The translations under genes were made by a program, and so were the position numbers. Positions 16,669 through 25,151 of a DNA stretch of 64,000 nt are shown here, in pieces. The first letter of the stretch is position 1. Each line of letters starts with the position of its first letter. The stretch spans positions 1 to 64,000 of the forward strand of contig PWHD01000021.1 in the NCBI GenBank assembly GCA_003555335.1. The letters run 5' to 3'. Under the pieces are notes generated by a model, which was not told where the DNA came from, did not search any database, and was given only the letters and a program-made list of their open reading frames with translations. The DNA comes from Mollicutes bacterium (GTDB lineage Bacteria; Bacillota_I; Bacilli_A; Izemoplasmatales; Izemoplasmataceae).

Positions 16669-17453
16669 CATGTGTCATAACGGACGTAACGAACGTATTG
16701 TTCCTTTTCGGCTTCCATGTCGTCGCAGATGAGGTTCGCTTTTTTCTCGGCAATCGTGACGGGCACGCTTGTGACCGCCTGTGCGGTTTTCGCCTCGACA
16801 AGCACATTGCCACCGGCATCGACGATCCGGCTTTCTCCCCTGAAATGCGCGTCCTCGCCGTCAATGACCTCGAAGCCGCTGCGGTTCGCAAGCACCACGT
16901 GCACGCTGTTTTCAAGCGCCCTGACTTTCGCCACATCCAACGTCCAAGGACCGCCGAAATTGGCGGGACTGCAGATGATCTTCGCGCCCATTTCGCACAG
17001 GATGCGCGCCGATTCCGGAAACCAGGTGTCGAAACAGATCGAAATCCCGATCTTGACGCCGTTCACCTCGAACACAGACAGTTCGGTGCCCCTGTCGAAG
17101 ATGGTCTCGTTCTTGGTCAGATTGATTTTGCGCTGCTTGCCGATGAGCCCCTTTGGGCCGATGAGATAGGCCGCGTTATAAAGCCTGCCCTTCTCGCTTT
17201 CGGCCATCCCGGCGACGATGTGCGCGCCGGTCTTCTTTGAAAGCGCCTGAAGCCGGTCAGTGATCATGCGCACCGTCTTCTCATCCGATAGCGCCATGAG
17301 TGATTCTTTGTCTTTGAAACTATAACCGGTGAAGGCCAGTTCGGGAAGCACCATCAAATCAGCATCCGTATGCTCGAGCATCGATTCGACAATCCTCAGG
17401 TTTTCTTCAATGTCGCTTTTTCTGACATCGTATTGACAAAATCCGATCTTCAT
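16668..17453 (-). CDS. nitrilase-superfamily carbon-nitrogen hydrolase
   Basis: This is a 261-residue enzyme of the carbon-nitrogen hydrolase superfamily. The Glu-Lys-Cys triad is visible: E38 in LPELAFTGYSF, K109 in GKQRKINL, C140 in GISICFDTWFPE. The length fits the omega-amidase and deaminated-glutathione-amidase group, but the exact substrate cannot be assigned. AAGGAG stands nine bases before the ATG at 17453; an upstream in-frame ATG at 17507 falls inside the preceding gene and is rejected. It is cytoplasmic and lies 28 bases behind a small lipoprotein gene with which it shares a promoter. Confidence 0.88.
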   Translation of the reverse strand: MKIGFCQYDVRKSDIEENLRIVESMLEHTDADLMVLPELAFTGYSFKDKESLMALSDEKTVRMITDRLQALSKKTGAHIVAGMAESEKGRLYNAAYLIGPKGLIGKQRKINLTKNETIFDRGTELSVFEVNGVKIGISICFDTWFPESARILCEMGAKIICSPANFGGPWTLDVAKVRALENSVHVVLANRSGFEVIDGEDAHFRGESRIVDAGGNVLVEAKTAQAVTSVPVTIAEKKANLICDDMEAEKEQYVRYVRYDT

Positions 17454-17481
17454 AATGAATAACTCCTTTTGTATCAGGCGC

Positions 17482-17919
17482 TCATTCTTCACCCTGTCCA
17501 TACTCATAATCGTCCAGGAAAGAAAAGTCGCCTTTTGTCAGAATATACTGTGTATGGTTCACGTTGATGAAATGCCGGTTGCGCGCTGAGCCGCCCGAAT
17601 TGATGGTGCCTTCGTCCCAGGTGATCACATAGCGGAAACCACAGGTTTCAATGCGGGTATTCGAAAGAATCTCCTCCCGGACACGCAGTCGGTTGAGCGC
17701 AGCGAAAAGCGCCGCGATTTCAACAGGATCTTCAACGACCGTCTGAAGTGACGGTCCCCCGAAGCAAAAAGCCTGTTCGCTGCCATCCTCATCCCAGGGG
17801 ACGATATTCTTCTCGATCAAAACCGGTGTGTCCGGCACCTCGAGGTTCAACCGGCCGGAACAGCCGGTCACGAAAACAAGGATAACCAAGAACGCAGAAA
17901 CAAGAAGCCACTTCTTCAC
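17482..17919 (-). CDS. small lipoprotein of unknown function
   Basis: I do not recognise this 145-residue protein. It starts with a lysine pair, a hydrophobic stretch and a lipobox VTGC, so it is lipid-anchored outside the cell. The mature part is acidic and has two later cysteines (AFCFGG and ETCGFRY) that could form a disulfide. The GTG at 17919 has AAGGAG ten bases upstream. An ATG at 17964 would lie only about 7 bases after the predicted transcription start and has no good ribosome site. It is co-transcribed with the nitrilase-family gene. Confidence 0.7.
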   Translation of the reverse strand: MKKWLLVSAFLVILVFVTGCSGRLNLEVPDTPVLIEKNIVPWDEDGSEQAFCFGGPSLQTVVEDPVEIAALFAALNRLRVREEILSNTRIETCGFRYVITWDEGTINSGGSARNRHFINVNHTQYILTKGDFSFLDDYEYGQGEE

Positions 17920-17978
17920 AAAACCCACACTCCTTGCGGCCAAAGCCCGGTATATTGATTTCATGCAACCCTGGCTAC

Positions 17979-18007
17979 ATTATAAAGAATAAACGGCAAG
18001 AGGACAA
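17979..18007 (-). promoter_or_regulatory. promoter of the lipoprotein-hydrolase operon
   Basis: TTGTCC (18002-18007) and TATAAT (17979-17984) on the minus strand are 17 bases apart. Confidence 0.7.
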
Positions 18008-18028
18008 GCGTTTATGGTCTAAATAAAC

Positions 18029-18053
18029 AAAAAAAGCCCCTTAAAGAGGCTTT
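18029..18053 (-). terminator. terminator of the tRNA-Arg gene
   Basis: An 8-base-pair stem (one G-U pair) between 18033-18040 and 18046-18053 is followed on the minus strand by seven T. Confidence 0.8.
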
Positions 18054-18062
18054 GATTCCAAA

Positions 18063-18138
18063 TGGCGTTCCGGGAGGGATTCGAACCCTCGACCTACAGC
18101 TTAGGAGGCTGTTGCTCTATCCCCTGAGCTACCGAAAC
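18063..18138 (-). tRNA. tRNA-Arg, anticodon CCT
   Basis: The minus strand folds into a full cloverleaf of 76 bases. The acceptor arm pairs GTTTCGG with CCGGAAC (one T-G pair). The D arm is GCTC/GAGC, and the anticodon stem is ACAGC/GCTGT around the loop CTCCTAA, giving anticodon CCT (reads AGG). The T arm is GAGGG/CCCTC with TTCGAAT. The discriminator base is G and the CCA end is encoded. The gene is single and has its own terminator. Confidence 0.96.
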
Positions 18139-18198
18139 CAACCAATTACTATCATAGCATACTTTGCATTTTTTGATGAAAAAAACATCAAAAAAGCA

Positions 18199-18573
18199 TC
18201 ACATGTTCCTGTTTCTGTACTTGTCGAGCTGTTTCTTGAGATGAAGACGCTGTAAAACATAACGCAGAATCAGCGAATAGATGAGCGAGACAATCAGAAT
18301 CACAAGCCACACCATGTAGCTGAGCGGATCGACATCCACCGAAACACCGACCAAAAGAAACCCGCCCGTAAGGATACCGGTCCCAAGGGGCACGGCGAAA
18401 AGTTTTTGAAACGCATAGCGGTAGATGACAACCATCAACACCGATAGGAACGTCAAAAGACGCAAAAGCATCAGCATGGCAAAATTGAACCCCAGAAGAT
18501 TGAACTCGACCACCAGAAGATAGACAAGGATGAACCCCGCAACGATACCGGCGATTTTCAGATGTTGCCGCAT
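18199..18573 (-). CDS. small membrane protein of unknown function
   Basis: I do not recognise this 124-residue protein. It has four hydrophobic segments separated by short loops, then a basic tail (LHLKKQLDKYRNRNM), so it is a polytopic inner-membrane protein. The ATG at 18573 has GGGAGG seven bases upstream. An extended -10 box (TGTTATAAT, TATAAT at 18604-18609 on the minus strand) stands about 30 bases before it. It appears to be a single-gene unit next to tRNA-Arg. Nothing in the sequence points to a role. Confidence 0.7.
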   Translation of the reverse strand: MRQHLKIAGIVAGFILVYLLVVEFNLLGFNFAMLMLLRLLTFLSVLMVVIYRYAFQKLFAVPLGTGILTGGFLLVGVSVDVDPLSYMVWLVILIVSLIYSLILRYVLQRLHLKKQLDKYRNRNM

Positions 18574-18633
18574 AATAAAACCTCCCAATGAAATCGCAAC
18601 GCCATTATAACAAGATAACCCATCCGGCGCAAT

Positions 18634-18668
18634 AAAAAGATGCGGCGCGTCTCCTGACGCACCGCATC
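18634..18668 (-). terminator. terminator of the 1019-residue lipoprotein gene
   Basis: GATGCGG (18639-18645) pairs with CCGCATC (18662-18668), and GCGT with ACGC inside it, with one mismatch between. TTTTT follows on the minus strand. Confidence 0.8.
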
Positions 18669-18677
18669 CGGTATTCG

Positions 18678-21600
18678 CTATTCGGCGGGGATGACGATGG
18701 GGACATCGACTTCGACGATGCCGATGCCGCGGCGGTAGAGCGTGAAATACATCATCACCGTTATATCACCGACGTCGCTCGGCGGTTGGCTGACTTTCCC
18801 TTCACCGTCGATCAGCATCGGATGGCTGGTGCCTTCATAAAACACTTCGACAACGAGGTCTTCGCGGTAGCGGACCCCCTCGATGATCAAAGACGTGGGA
18901 ATGTCGAGATCGCTGGTTGTGGATTCGGGGAAGCCGAAGTTCTTGAGCGCGTAGAATGAGGCGTGGTCCTTGCTCGGATAGTCGAAATCGACAGCCTCGA
19001 GATAAAGGACGCCGCCCGAACGCTCGTGGACCGTGAACTCCATCCACGAAATGGTCGAATTTATCTGGATATAGTCATCGAAATGCTGACCATAGCGTGT
19101 CCTGTCAATACCGAGCAAAATGTCTTCTCCGGTCCGGATATAGATGGTGTCGGCACCGACGCTCGCCACGGTCGCGTTGGCGACGCGGTAGCGTTTTGAT
19201 ACCGAATCGGGATAATCACGGACAATCGCGCCCGGTGTCGGTCCTTCGACGACATGGACGGCGATGTCGCTGTCATCGTGCCACAGACTGGTGATGGTGA
19301 TCAGTTCTCTTCTTTCATTGTTGCCGGCGGTATGGGTGTGCAGTGCGCCCTTTATGACGACACGGTTGCCGACATCGATACCGTCGAAGTCGCTCGGAAT
19401 GAAGATGGCGGCGCCTTCGGGGCTCTGGATGAAGAAGCCGGGGTTGTCAGCGCCCTTGCGGTATCCCGAAACGATGCCGTAGAACATGACGGTGTCGCCG
19501 TCATCTTGAAGAAGCGCTTCCTCAAGGGTCAAGGGTTCGACGACCACACCATCCATAATGAACTCGATAAACGTGACATCCTCACTGATGAGGATGACGT
19601 CGACGGCGGCCGGCAAATCGTTGCCGTAGATGGTCACCGGTCGGTCGATGACGATGTTCTCACCGTCATGACTGTAGGCATCAATGGCGAAATCGGGGTC
19701 GCTATAGCCTTTGGATAGATAGATGATATCATAATCGGGGTTGTCGAGATAAGTCTGAAGATCCGCGCGCGTGATCGCGACCCCGATGTTGGCGAACATG
19801 ACATCTTTGACAACTTCGATGAACCCGCTGAATGTGTGGGCGCTCATGGGCTCAAGGTCTTCGAGATTCGCTAAAGCGAGCTCCATCAGCGTTTCATCCG
19901 TATAAAGGACACCAAGCGAGGTGAAGGTGCCATAATAACCACTGACGAAAGTCGGATTGGAGAGATTATTATTTCTGCGCAGGATGGTCAGTTCGCGCAT
20001 CGATTCGAGGACCGGACCGACATGATCGTTCAGGACCGTCATCCGCGCTTCGCTGGTCGTCGCGGTCGCAAACGCGGTCACAAGCGTATATTTGTCTGTC
20101 TCCTTCTCTGTCAACAGGTCGAAATACGCACTGACATCGGCCGGTGAATCGATCAGGCCGTTTTCAACCATATAGATCATCCACCGGGCGACGGACTCTC
20201 GGTAGCCGAGATCCTCGGGCAGATTGTTGAAGCGGTTGAGTGATGGGGCACTGAGACCGAAGAAGGATGACTCATCGATGAGGAACCGGTTCATGGCCTC
20301 AGCGTCTTTCGCACCCTTCAGCCGGTTGAGCATCACCGTCTCCTCATCCGGATGCACCGAGAACGTGCGTTCAAGCGGATTCATGATCGCCTCGCCCGTA
20401 TGGGCGTGCTCCGCATGGACGGTGATCGTATAAGTACCATAGTCGGAGAAGGTCAGTTTCGGATTCAGCGTCTTGTCGGTGAACGGATGCAGGGTGTAAC
20501 CGTTCAGACCGCCATAGAAACCGCCGTTTTCAAACCGGTGGGTCTCTCCGAAGGTATCGGTGGCCTCGAAATGGATGTCACCATCCCCTTCGCTTTCGAA
20601 GCGGAAGCGGATATTCTCATAACCCGTCTTGCCCAGGGTGCGGGTCATGAACCCGAGGTCGAGCGTGAACGGGTCGGAAAGGTCTTCATGATAAAACATT
20701 TCTTCCTCACCTGTGACAAACCGGTAAGCGGACGTTTCCGCAAGTATGCGCACGTTTTTTGTGAAGGTGTTTTCGGCGATGGTCTGGCTTGTATCACCGT
20801 CGATCACCGTGAAAGTGATCTCATAGGTCCCGGGAACCGAGAAGGCCATCGTCCAGTCCATGCGTTTGAACGCATCCGCCTCGAGCGTGGTCGCCTCAAA
20901 TGGATAGTTGCCGCTTGTCAGGTAGGTTATCTCACCGTGAACGAGGTCAAGGGCGACAAAAATCACATGACCGGGGCCGCTGCTTTTAAACTGAAAACGC
21001 ACATTCTCATACCCGTTTTCTCCTAGAAGGGCAGTGAAAACATCGACGGAAACAGGAATGTCGGACACCGGCACAAGCGGACCGTCGAAATCATAGGCGA
21101 ATGAATAAGTCGAGTGCGTTCTTGCATCTTCGAAAGCTCCGATATGGACGGTCGCGGTGACGGCGGGCATACCGCTTTCACCGGCGATGACACCGACCGG
21201 CAGTTCATAATCCGCGTGCGCCTGATAGCTTCCCGCGGTCTGACCGTCAAAGTCATCGAAAGACCAGTCCAGCCCGACAAAGTGAATCCGGCCGTGTTCG
21301 TCGCGGATGGCCATCTCCGGAGCCAGACGGTTCAAAGCGTATCTTTTTGTCGCACCGTGTTCAAGCGTGATGTCCTTGATCGCTTCGAAATAATCGGTGT
21401 GTTGCAGTTCGACGTCGGCCGTCGACTCGACGACCGTGAGCGCGATTTCGGCTTTCACACCGCCCGCGCTGACGCGCAACGTCGTCTCACCGGGAGCGAT
21501 CGCTTCGATCAGCGCATCATTGAAAGTCGCCACACTGTTGTCGCGACTGCTGAAATCAAGTTCATGATCCACATCACCAGGCTCGACGGTCACATCGACC

Positions 21601-21737
21601 ATGTAGGCCTCACCCACGACAAGCGTGAGTGATTCCGTGTCCAAGGTGATTGAATCGACTGCGCTTCTGCGGCCGCAGGCCATCAGGGTGAAAACGCTGA
21701 TGAAGAGTACCACAAACATCATTATTCTTCTGTCCAT
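18678..21737 (-). CDS. large multidomain lipoprotein with Big_2 domain
   Basis: This is a 1019-residue lipoprotein with lipobox LMAC at about residue 21. The first domain (about 28-110) is a bacterial Ig-like Big_2 domain: it opens with ITLDTESLTLVVGE and closes with PGETTLRVSAGGVKAEIALTV. Two similar beta segments follow (about 220-330 and 340-460), each holding ENxRFxFxSxG. A helical stretch (about 470-640) has no visible motif. Residues about 730-830 (GDTVMFYGIVSGYRKG onward) look like an OB-fold module of the kind seen in surface nucleases, but no nuclease domain is present. Function is unknown. GGAGG lies six bases before the ATG at 21737. It is a single-gene unit. Confidence 0.82.
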   Translation of the reverse strand: MDRRIMMFVVLFISVFTLMACGRRSAVDSITLDTESLTLVVGEAYMVDVTVEPGDVDHELDFSSRDNSVATFNDALIEAIAPGETTLRVSAGGVKAEIALTVVESTADVELQHTDYFEAIKDITLEHGATKRYALNRLAPEMAIRDEHGRIHFVGLDWSFDDFDGQTAGSYQAHADYELPVGVIAGESGMPAVTATVHIGAFEDARTHSTYSFAYDFDGPLVPVSDIPVSVDVFTALLGENGYENVRFQFKSSGPGHVIFVALDLVHGEITYLTSGNYPFEATTLEADAFKRMDWTMAFSVPGTYEITFTVIDGDTSQTIAENTFTKNVRILAETSAYRFVTGEEEMFYHEDLSDPFTLDLGFMTRTLGKTGYENIRFRFESEGDGDIHFEATDTFGETHRFENGGFYGGLNGYTLHPFTDKTLNPKLTFSDYGTYTITVHAEHAHTGEAIMNPLERTFSVHPDEETVMLNRLKGAKDAEAMNRFLIDESSFFGLSAPSLNRFNNLPEDLGYRESVARWMIYMVENGLIDSPADVSAYFDLLTEKETDKYTLVTAFATATTSEARMTVLNDHVGPVLESMRELTILRRNNNLSNPTFVSGYYGTFTSLGVLYTDETLMELALANLEDLEPMSAHTFSGFIEVVKDVMFANIGVAITRADLQTYLDNPDYDIIYLSKGYSDPDFAIDAYSHDGENIVIDRPVTIYGNDLPAAVDVILISEDVTFIEFIMDGVVVEPLTLEEALLQDDGDTVMFYGIVSGYRKGADNPGFFIQSPEGAAIFIPSDFDGIDVGNRVVIKGALHTHTAGNNERRELITITSLWHDDSDIAVHVVEGPTPGAIVRDYPDSVSKRYRVANATVASVGADTIYIRTGEDILLGIDRTRYGQHFDDYIQINSTISWMEFTVHERSGGVLYLEAVDFDYPSKDHASFYALKNFGFPESTTSDLDIPTSLIIEGVRYREDLVVEVFYEGTSHPMLIDGEGKVSQPPSDVGDITVMMYFTLYRRGIGIVEVDVPIVIPAE

Positions 21738-21768
21738 CTTTATCCTCCATGATTCATCGTTACCATTA

Positions 21769-21796
21769 ATTCTAACATGAGTGACGGTTTTTTGAA
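21769..21796 (-). promoter_or_regulatory. promoter of the 1019-residue lipoprotein gene
   Basis: TTCAAA (21791-21796) and the extended -10 box TGTTAGAAT (-10 at 21769-21774) are 16 bases apart on the minus strand. Confidence 0.55.
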
Positions 21797-21907
21797 CAGT
21801 CATTTTTCCAAGCTGCACTTATAAATTCCGTCATGCTTTCAATCAGGTCATTTTGATATGAAAATCAAACGGAAACTGATATAATCATATCAGGAGGTGC
21901 ATGACCA

Positions 21908-22144
21908 ATGAGAGACATTGTAATATTCTTCGACCGGCTTCCCTGGCTTATCAGACTGATACTCGCTTTTCCCTTCATCGACGGCATCGCATACGGAATC
22001 TACCGGATCGCGAAGGGCATCGATGAGAACCGGATGGGGATTTTCATCGCCGGTATCGTTTGGCTTTTGGCCGGTTGGGCGGTGCTTTGGATCATCGATT
22101 TGATCACCGTCATCATCTACGGCAGGGTCACCGTGTTTGCCTGA
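21908..22144 (+). CDS. small two-helix membrane protein
   Basis: This is a 78-residue protein with two hydrophobic segments (about 10-32 and 43-70). The pattern is RLPWLIRLILAFPFID, a YRIAKGID loop, then WLLAGWAVLWIIDLI and a short IIYGR tail. The same layout occurs in unassigned small membrane proteins of Bacillota and Mycoplasmatota. AGGAGGTG stands just before the ATG, and a TATAAT box lies at 21880-21885. Function is unknown. It converges on the nqr operon and shares a terminator with it. Confidence 0.75.
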   Translation: MRDIVIFFDRLPWLIRLILAFPFIDGIAYGIYRIAKGIDENRMGIFIAGIVWLLAGWAVLWIIDLITVIIYGRVTVFA

Positions 22145-22159
22145 AACGTATCAATGACG

Positions 22160-22198
22160 AAAAAAGACGGCTTCCTTGATCGGGAAGCCGTCTTTTTT
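22160..22198. terminator. bidirectional terminator between convergent genes
   Basis: GACGGCTTCC (22166-22175) pairs perfectly with GGAAGCCGTC (22183-22192). It is flanked by A and T runs of six and serves the small membrane protein gene and the nqr operon. Confidence 0.9.
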
Positions 22199-22206
22199 CG
22201 ATTGAC

Positions 22207-23298
22207 TTATGAGAAATTGTCGAAATAAACGTTGTCGTCTTTCATATCGTGTTTTTTAAGCACCTTGATACAGGCCTGAATCATGCCCGGGGAACCGCAG
22301 AGGTAGCCCTCGGCCTCGGACAAATCGCCCGTTCTTCTGTCGACGACATCGGTAATGAGTCCGACTTCACCTTCCCATTCGTCTTCCTCACGGGGTTCTG
22401 AAAGGGCGGGAATGTATTCGAAATTGTCGAACTCTTTTTCGAGTTCTCTGAACTCCTCGGTGTAATAAAGGTCCGCCCCCGTCTTCGCACCGAAAAAGTA
22501 CTTGACCTTCCGCGGCATGCCGAGTTCGCGAAGCCTGTAGAGGATGGAACGGATCGGCGCCTTGCCCGAACCGCCGGCGATACAGATCATCTCGCGGTTG
22601 GATCCCTCGCGCAGATAGAAGTCGCCGTAAGGACCGGTGAAGGTGAGCTTGTCACCGACGCGCATCGCCTTATGGACATAAGTGGTGGCCACGCCGCCCG
22701 GGACGAGCCGGATGATGAATTCGACGAGGTTCGGGTTCTTGGGATCGGACGCGATGGAATAGGCTCTGATCGCATGGATGCCCGGCACTTTGAACTGGGC
22801 GTACTGTCCGGGTCTGAACTCGAGGGTTTCCGGTTCGACGAGTTTCAGACGGACCAGTTTCGTATCGTAGGTGAGTTCCTCGACGCCATAGACAAGCGTT
22901 TTGTACTCTTTCGCATTGAAAAGGTTTTTCGGTATCTCGATCTTCATGCCGTCTTTGACTTTGACCTGGCAGGAAAGACGGACACCGTCTTCTCTTTCCT
23001 CATCGCTTAAGAAAGGGTCTTCGGTCGGTCTGATATCCCCGGCACCTTCGGTGACTTTCACCTTGCACAAACCGCAGGTCGCCTTTCCGCCGCAGGCGGA
23101 AGGGATGAATATCTTCTCACTCGAGAGTGTGTTCAACAATGTGTCCGAGCCCTTGACAGGCAGTTCGTCTTTTTCATTGATGATTAGTTTCTTCTCGCCG
23201 CTGCCGCCGAGAATTCTATCTGCGAAAATCAGAATCAGTGCGATGATCAACAGGATGCCGATCAGGATCAACGGTACGAACAGATTCAAGTTTTCCAT
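22207..23298 (-). CDS. nqrF: NADH:quinone reductase (Na+-transporting) subunit F
   Basis: This is a 363-residue NADH-oxidising subunit. It has an N-terminal transmembrane helix (about 7-27). A plant-type [2Fe-2S] domain follows with C69, C75, C78 and C110. An FAD domain holds RAYSIAS, and an NADH-binding domain has GGSGKAPIRS and ends YFDNFS. It takes electrons from NADH through FAD to the iron-sulfur centre and on into the membrane subunits. It is the last gene of the nqr operon. The length is somewhat below the roughly 405 residues of Vibrio NqrF. No RnfB or RnfC-type ferredoxin subunit is encoded, so the complex is of Nqr rather than Rnf type. Confidence 0.93.
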   Translation of the reverse strand: MENLNLFVPLILIGILLIIALILIFADRILGGSGEKKLIINEKDELPVKGSDTLLNTLSSEKIFIPSACGGKATCGLCKVKVTEGAGDIRPTEDPFLSDEEREDGVRLSCQVKVKDGMKIEIPKNLFNAKEYKTLVYGVEELTYDTKLVRLKLVEPETLEFRPGQYAQFKVPGIHAIRAYSIASDPKNPNLVEFIIRLVPGGVATTYVHKAMRVGDKLTFTGPYGDFYLREGSNREMICIAGGSGKAPIRSILYRLRELGMPRKVKYFFGAKTGADLYYTEEFRELEKEFDNFEYIPALSEPREEDEWEGEVGLITDVVDRRTGDLSEAEGYLCGSPGMIQACIKVLKKHDMKDDNVYFDNFS

Positions 23299-23308
23299 GT
23301 ATAGCCTC

Positions 23309-23893
23309 CTAATTTATGCTGGCAAGACCGGTGAAACCGACGATGGCCAATGCCAGTATGCCTAGAACGATGAATGCCATCCCTTTGCCCATGAGGCCTT
23401 TTGGAATGTCGCTTTTCGTGACCATCTTCTCACGGATTCCCGCCAGCAAGATGATTGCGAGCATCCAGCCTATGCCGGAACCGAGCGAGAACGAAGCGGT
23501 CTCGACGAAGGTGTAGGTCCTTGTGACGAAGAAAAGCGAAACCCCGAGTACCACGCAGTTGACGGTGATCAGGGGGAGGAAAATCCCGAACGCGTTATAG
23601 AGGGTCGGGAAGAACTTGTCGATGAACATCTCGAGAAACTGCACGGTCGCCGCGATGGTGATGATGAAGACCAGCAGGTTGAGCCATTCGGTGCCGGTAC
23701 GTTGCAAAAGGAGATAAATCGGATAGTTGATCATCCCGGTGAGCGTCACGACGAAGACGACTGCGAGGCCCATTCCTTTTGCATTCTTGATGCTTGTCGA
23801 AATCGCGAGCAAAGGGCACATCCCGAGGATGTAGGCCAGTGCGATGTTATGGTCCAGTATCGAACCGATGAAAATCTCTATGGCATTACCCAT
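23309..23893 (-). CDS. nqrE: NADH:quinone reductase (Na+-transporting) subunit E
   Basis: This is a 194-residue membrane subunit with six hydrophobic helices. The NqrE signatures GIFLPLITVNCVVLG and GSGIGWMLAIILLAGIREKM are both clear, which separates it from RnfA. The cysteines in GMCPLLA and TVNCVV correspond to those that hold an intramembrane iron centre between NqrD and NqrE. The ATG at 23893 has GGAAAGG nine bases upstream; the ATG three codons earlier sits on that site. It is encoded between nqrD and nqrF. Confidence 0.93.
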   Translation of the reverse strand: MGNAIEIFIGSILDHNIALAYILGMCPLLAISTSIKNAKGMGLAVVFVVTLTGMINYPIYLLLQRTGTEWLNLLVFIITIAATVQFLEMFIDKFFPTLYNAFGIFLPLITVNCVVLGVSLFFVTRTYTFVETASFSLGSGIGWMLAIILLAGIREKMVTKSDIPKGLMGKGMAFIVLGILALAIVGFTGLASIN

Positions 23894-23924
23894 CAGAACC
23901 ATCCTTTCCGTTCAGAGTGTAAGG

Positions 23925-24554
23925 TCATATCGCCATCTCCTCATAGTTCTTCGTCGCTGAACGCATGATCCAGATCAGCAGGCCGAGCACGAAAAATCCG
24001 CCAGGTGCGATGGTCATGACAATCCAGTTCTCCCAGGTCTCGGGCATGACCCTGTAGTTAAGCAGGGTCCCGAAAGCGAGAACCTCGCGCACGGCGCTGA
24101 TCACCACGAGGACCCACATGTAGCCCAGTCCGTTGGTGAGACCGTCGACGAAGGTGTATTTGAGCGGATTCTTGACCGCGAAGGCTTCATTCCTACCCAT
24201 GACGATGCAGTTGGTGATGATCAGACCGACATAAGGGCCGAGCTGCCTGGCGATATCGGGAAAGAATCCCTGAAGCACAAGCTGTACGACGATGACAAAC
24301 GAGGCGATGATGACCATGTAGGTGACCATCCTCAGTTTCGTCGGAATGAAGTTTCTGATCGCGGAGACAATCAGGGATGAGGCGATGATGACAAACGTCA
24401 CAGCCAAACCCATCGCAATCGCGTTTTCGACGCGGTTGGTGATGGCGAGCGCCGAACAGATTCCGAGGACAGCAATCATGATCGGGTTGTTTCTGGAGAT
24501 ACCGTCCCTAGAGATATTGAACCATCTGGTATATTTCATTCTGATCAGATTCAT
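23925..24554 (-). CDS. nqrD: NADH:quinone reductase (Na+-transporting) subunit D
   Basis: This is a 209-residue membrane subunit with about six helices. NPIMIAVLGICSALAITNRVE and ITNCIVMGRNEAFAVKNPL are NqrD-type segments; RnfE has different residues there. The two cysteines are the NqrD half of the intramembrane iron site. AGGAGG lies eight bases before the ATG at 24554. The C-terminus (MRSATKNYEEMAI) is polar and cytoplasmic. It forms a symmetric pair with NqrE across the membrane. Confidence 0.93.
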   Translation of the reverse strand: MNLIRMKYTRWFNISRDGISRNNPIMIAVLGICSALAITNRVENAIAMGLAVTFVIIASSLIVSAIRNFIPTKLRMVTYMVIIASFVIVVQLVLQGFFPDIARQLGPYVGLIITNCIVMGRNEAFAVKNPLKYTFVDGLTNGLGYMWVLVVISAVREVLAFGTLLNYRVMPETWENWIVMTIAPGGFFVLGLLIWIMRSATKNYEEMAI

Positions 24555-24566
24555 AAGCATATCCTC

Positions 24567-25151
24567 CTAATCATGATGGGCCATCCAGACTTCCCTGTGT
24601 TCCTGATAGGCGTTGTTCAGCATGGTATCGAACGCTTCGGATGTCCTTGTCGCACCGGCGATCGCATCGACTTCGTTGGGGTCGTCGGGGTCGGCGTCGT
24701 GGATCACATTCAGTTCGGGATACATCGATTTGCCCACATAAAGCGCTTGATAATCGGGGTTGGTGATGACCGCGCCGAGACCTGGTGTCTCTTCTTGGTC
24801 GAGGACCGCGACATCACGGATGGTTTCGAAATCGGGTTCGAGGGAGAGGACACCTTCGATCGGCCCCCATACACCGAAACCGAAAAAGAGAATACTGACA
24901 CCACCCGATTCCGTGTGGACATAGAAACTGAGACCCTCGAGCTCACGAATTTCGATTTCGGCTTCGAACACTTCAAGGAAGTTCGCCGCCGTGTAATTCA
25001 CATCGTGCGCATCGAGAATCGTGGTCTGAAGATGGGCTTCGGCCGCCCTTTCGATTCTTTCGGCGGTCAAGGCCTGAACCCCCATCAGAAGCGCGGAGGT
25101 GAACACCCCGAGCACAAGCACGAAGATGATCATGCGTCTGTATTCACTCAT
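24567..25151 (-). CDS. nqrC: NADH:quinone reductase (Na+-transporting) subunit C
   Basis: This is a 194-residue subunit with one N-terminal transmembrane helix and an extracytoplasmic FMN domain. The covalent FMN site is AGATRTS with T168, matching the SGATLTS motif of NqrC with Ala in place of the first Ser. It is shorter than Vibrio NqrC (about 255 residues). Attachment of FMN needs the transferase ApbE, which is not in this window. The ATG overlaps the stop of nqrB by four bases. Confidence 0.9.
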   Translation of the reverse strand: MSEYRRMIIFVLVLGVFTSALLMGVQALTAERIERAAEAHLQTTILDAHDVNYTAANFLEVFEAEIEIRELEGLSFYVHTESGGVSILFFGFGVWGPIEGVLSLEPDFETIRDVAVLDQEETPGLGAVITNPDYQALYVGKSMYPELNVIHDADPDDPNEVDAIAGATRTSEAFDTMLNNAYQEHREVWMAHHD

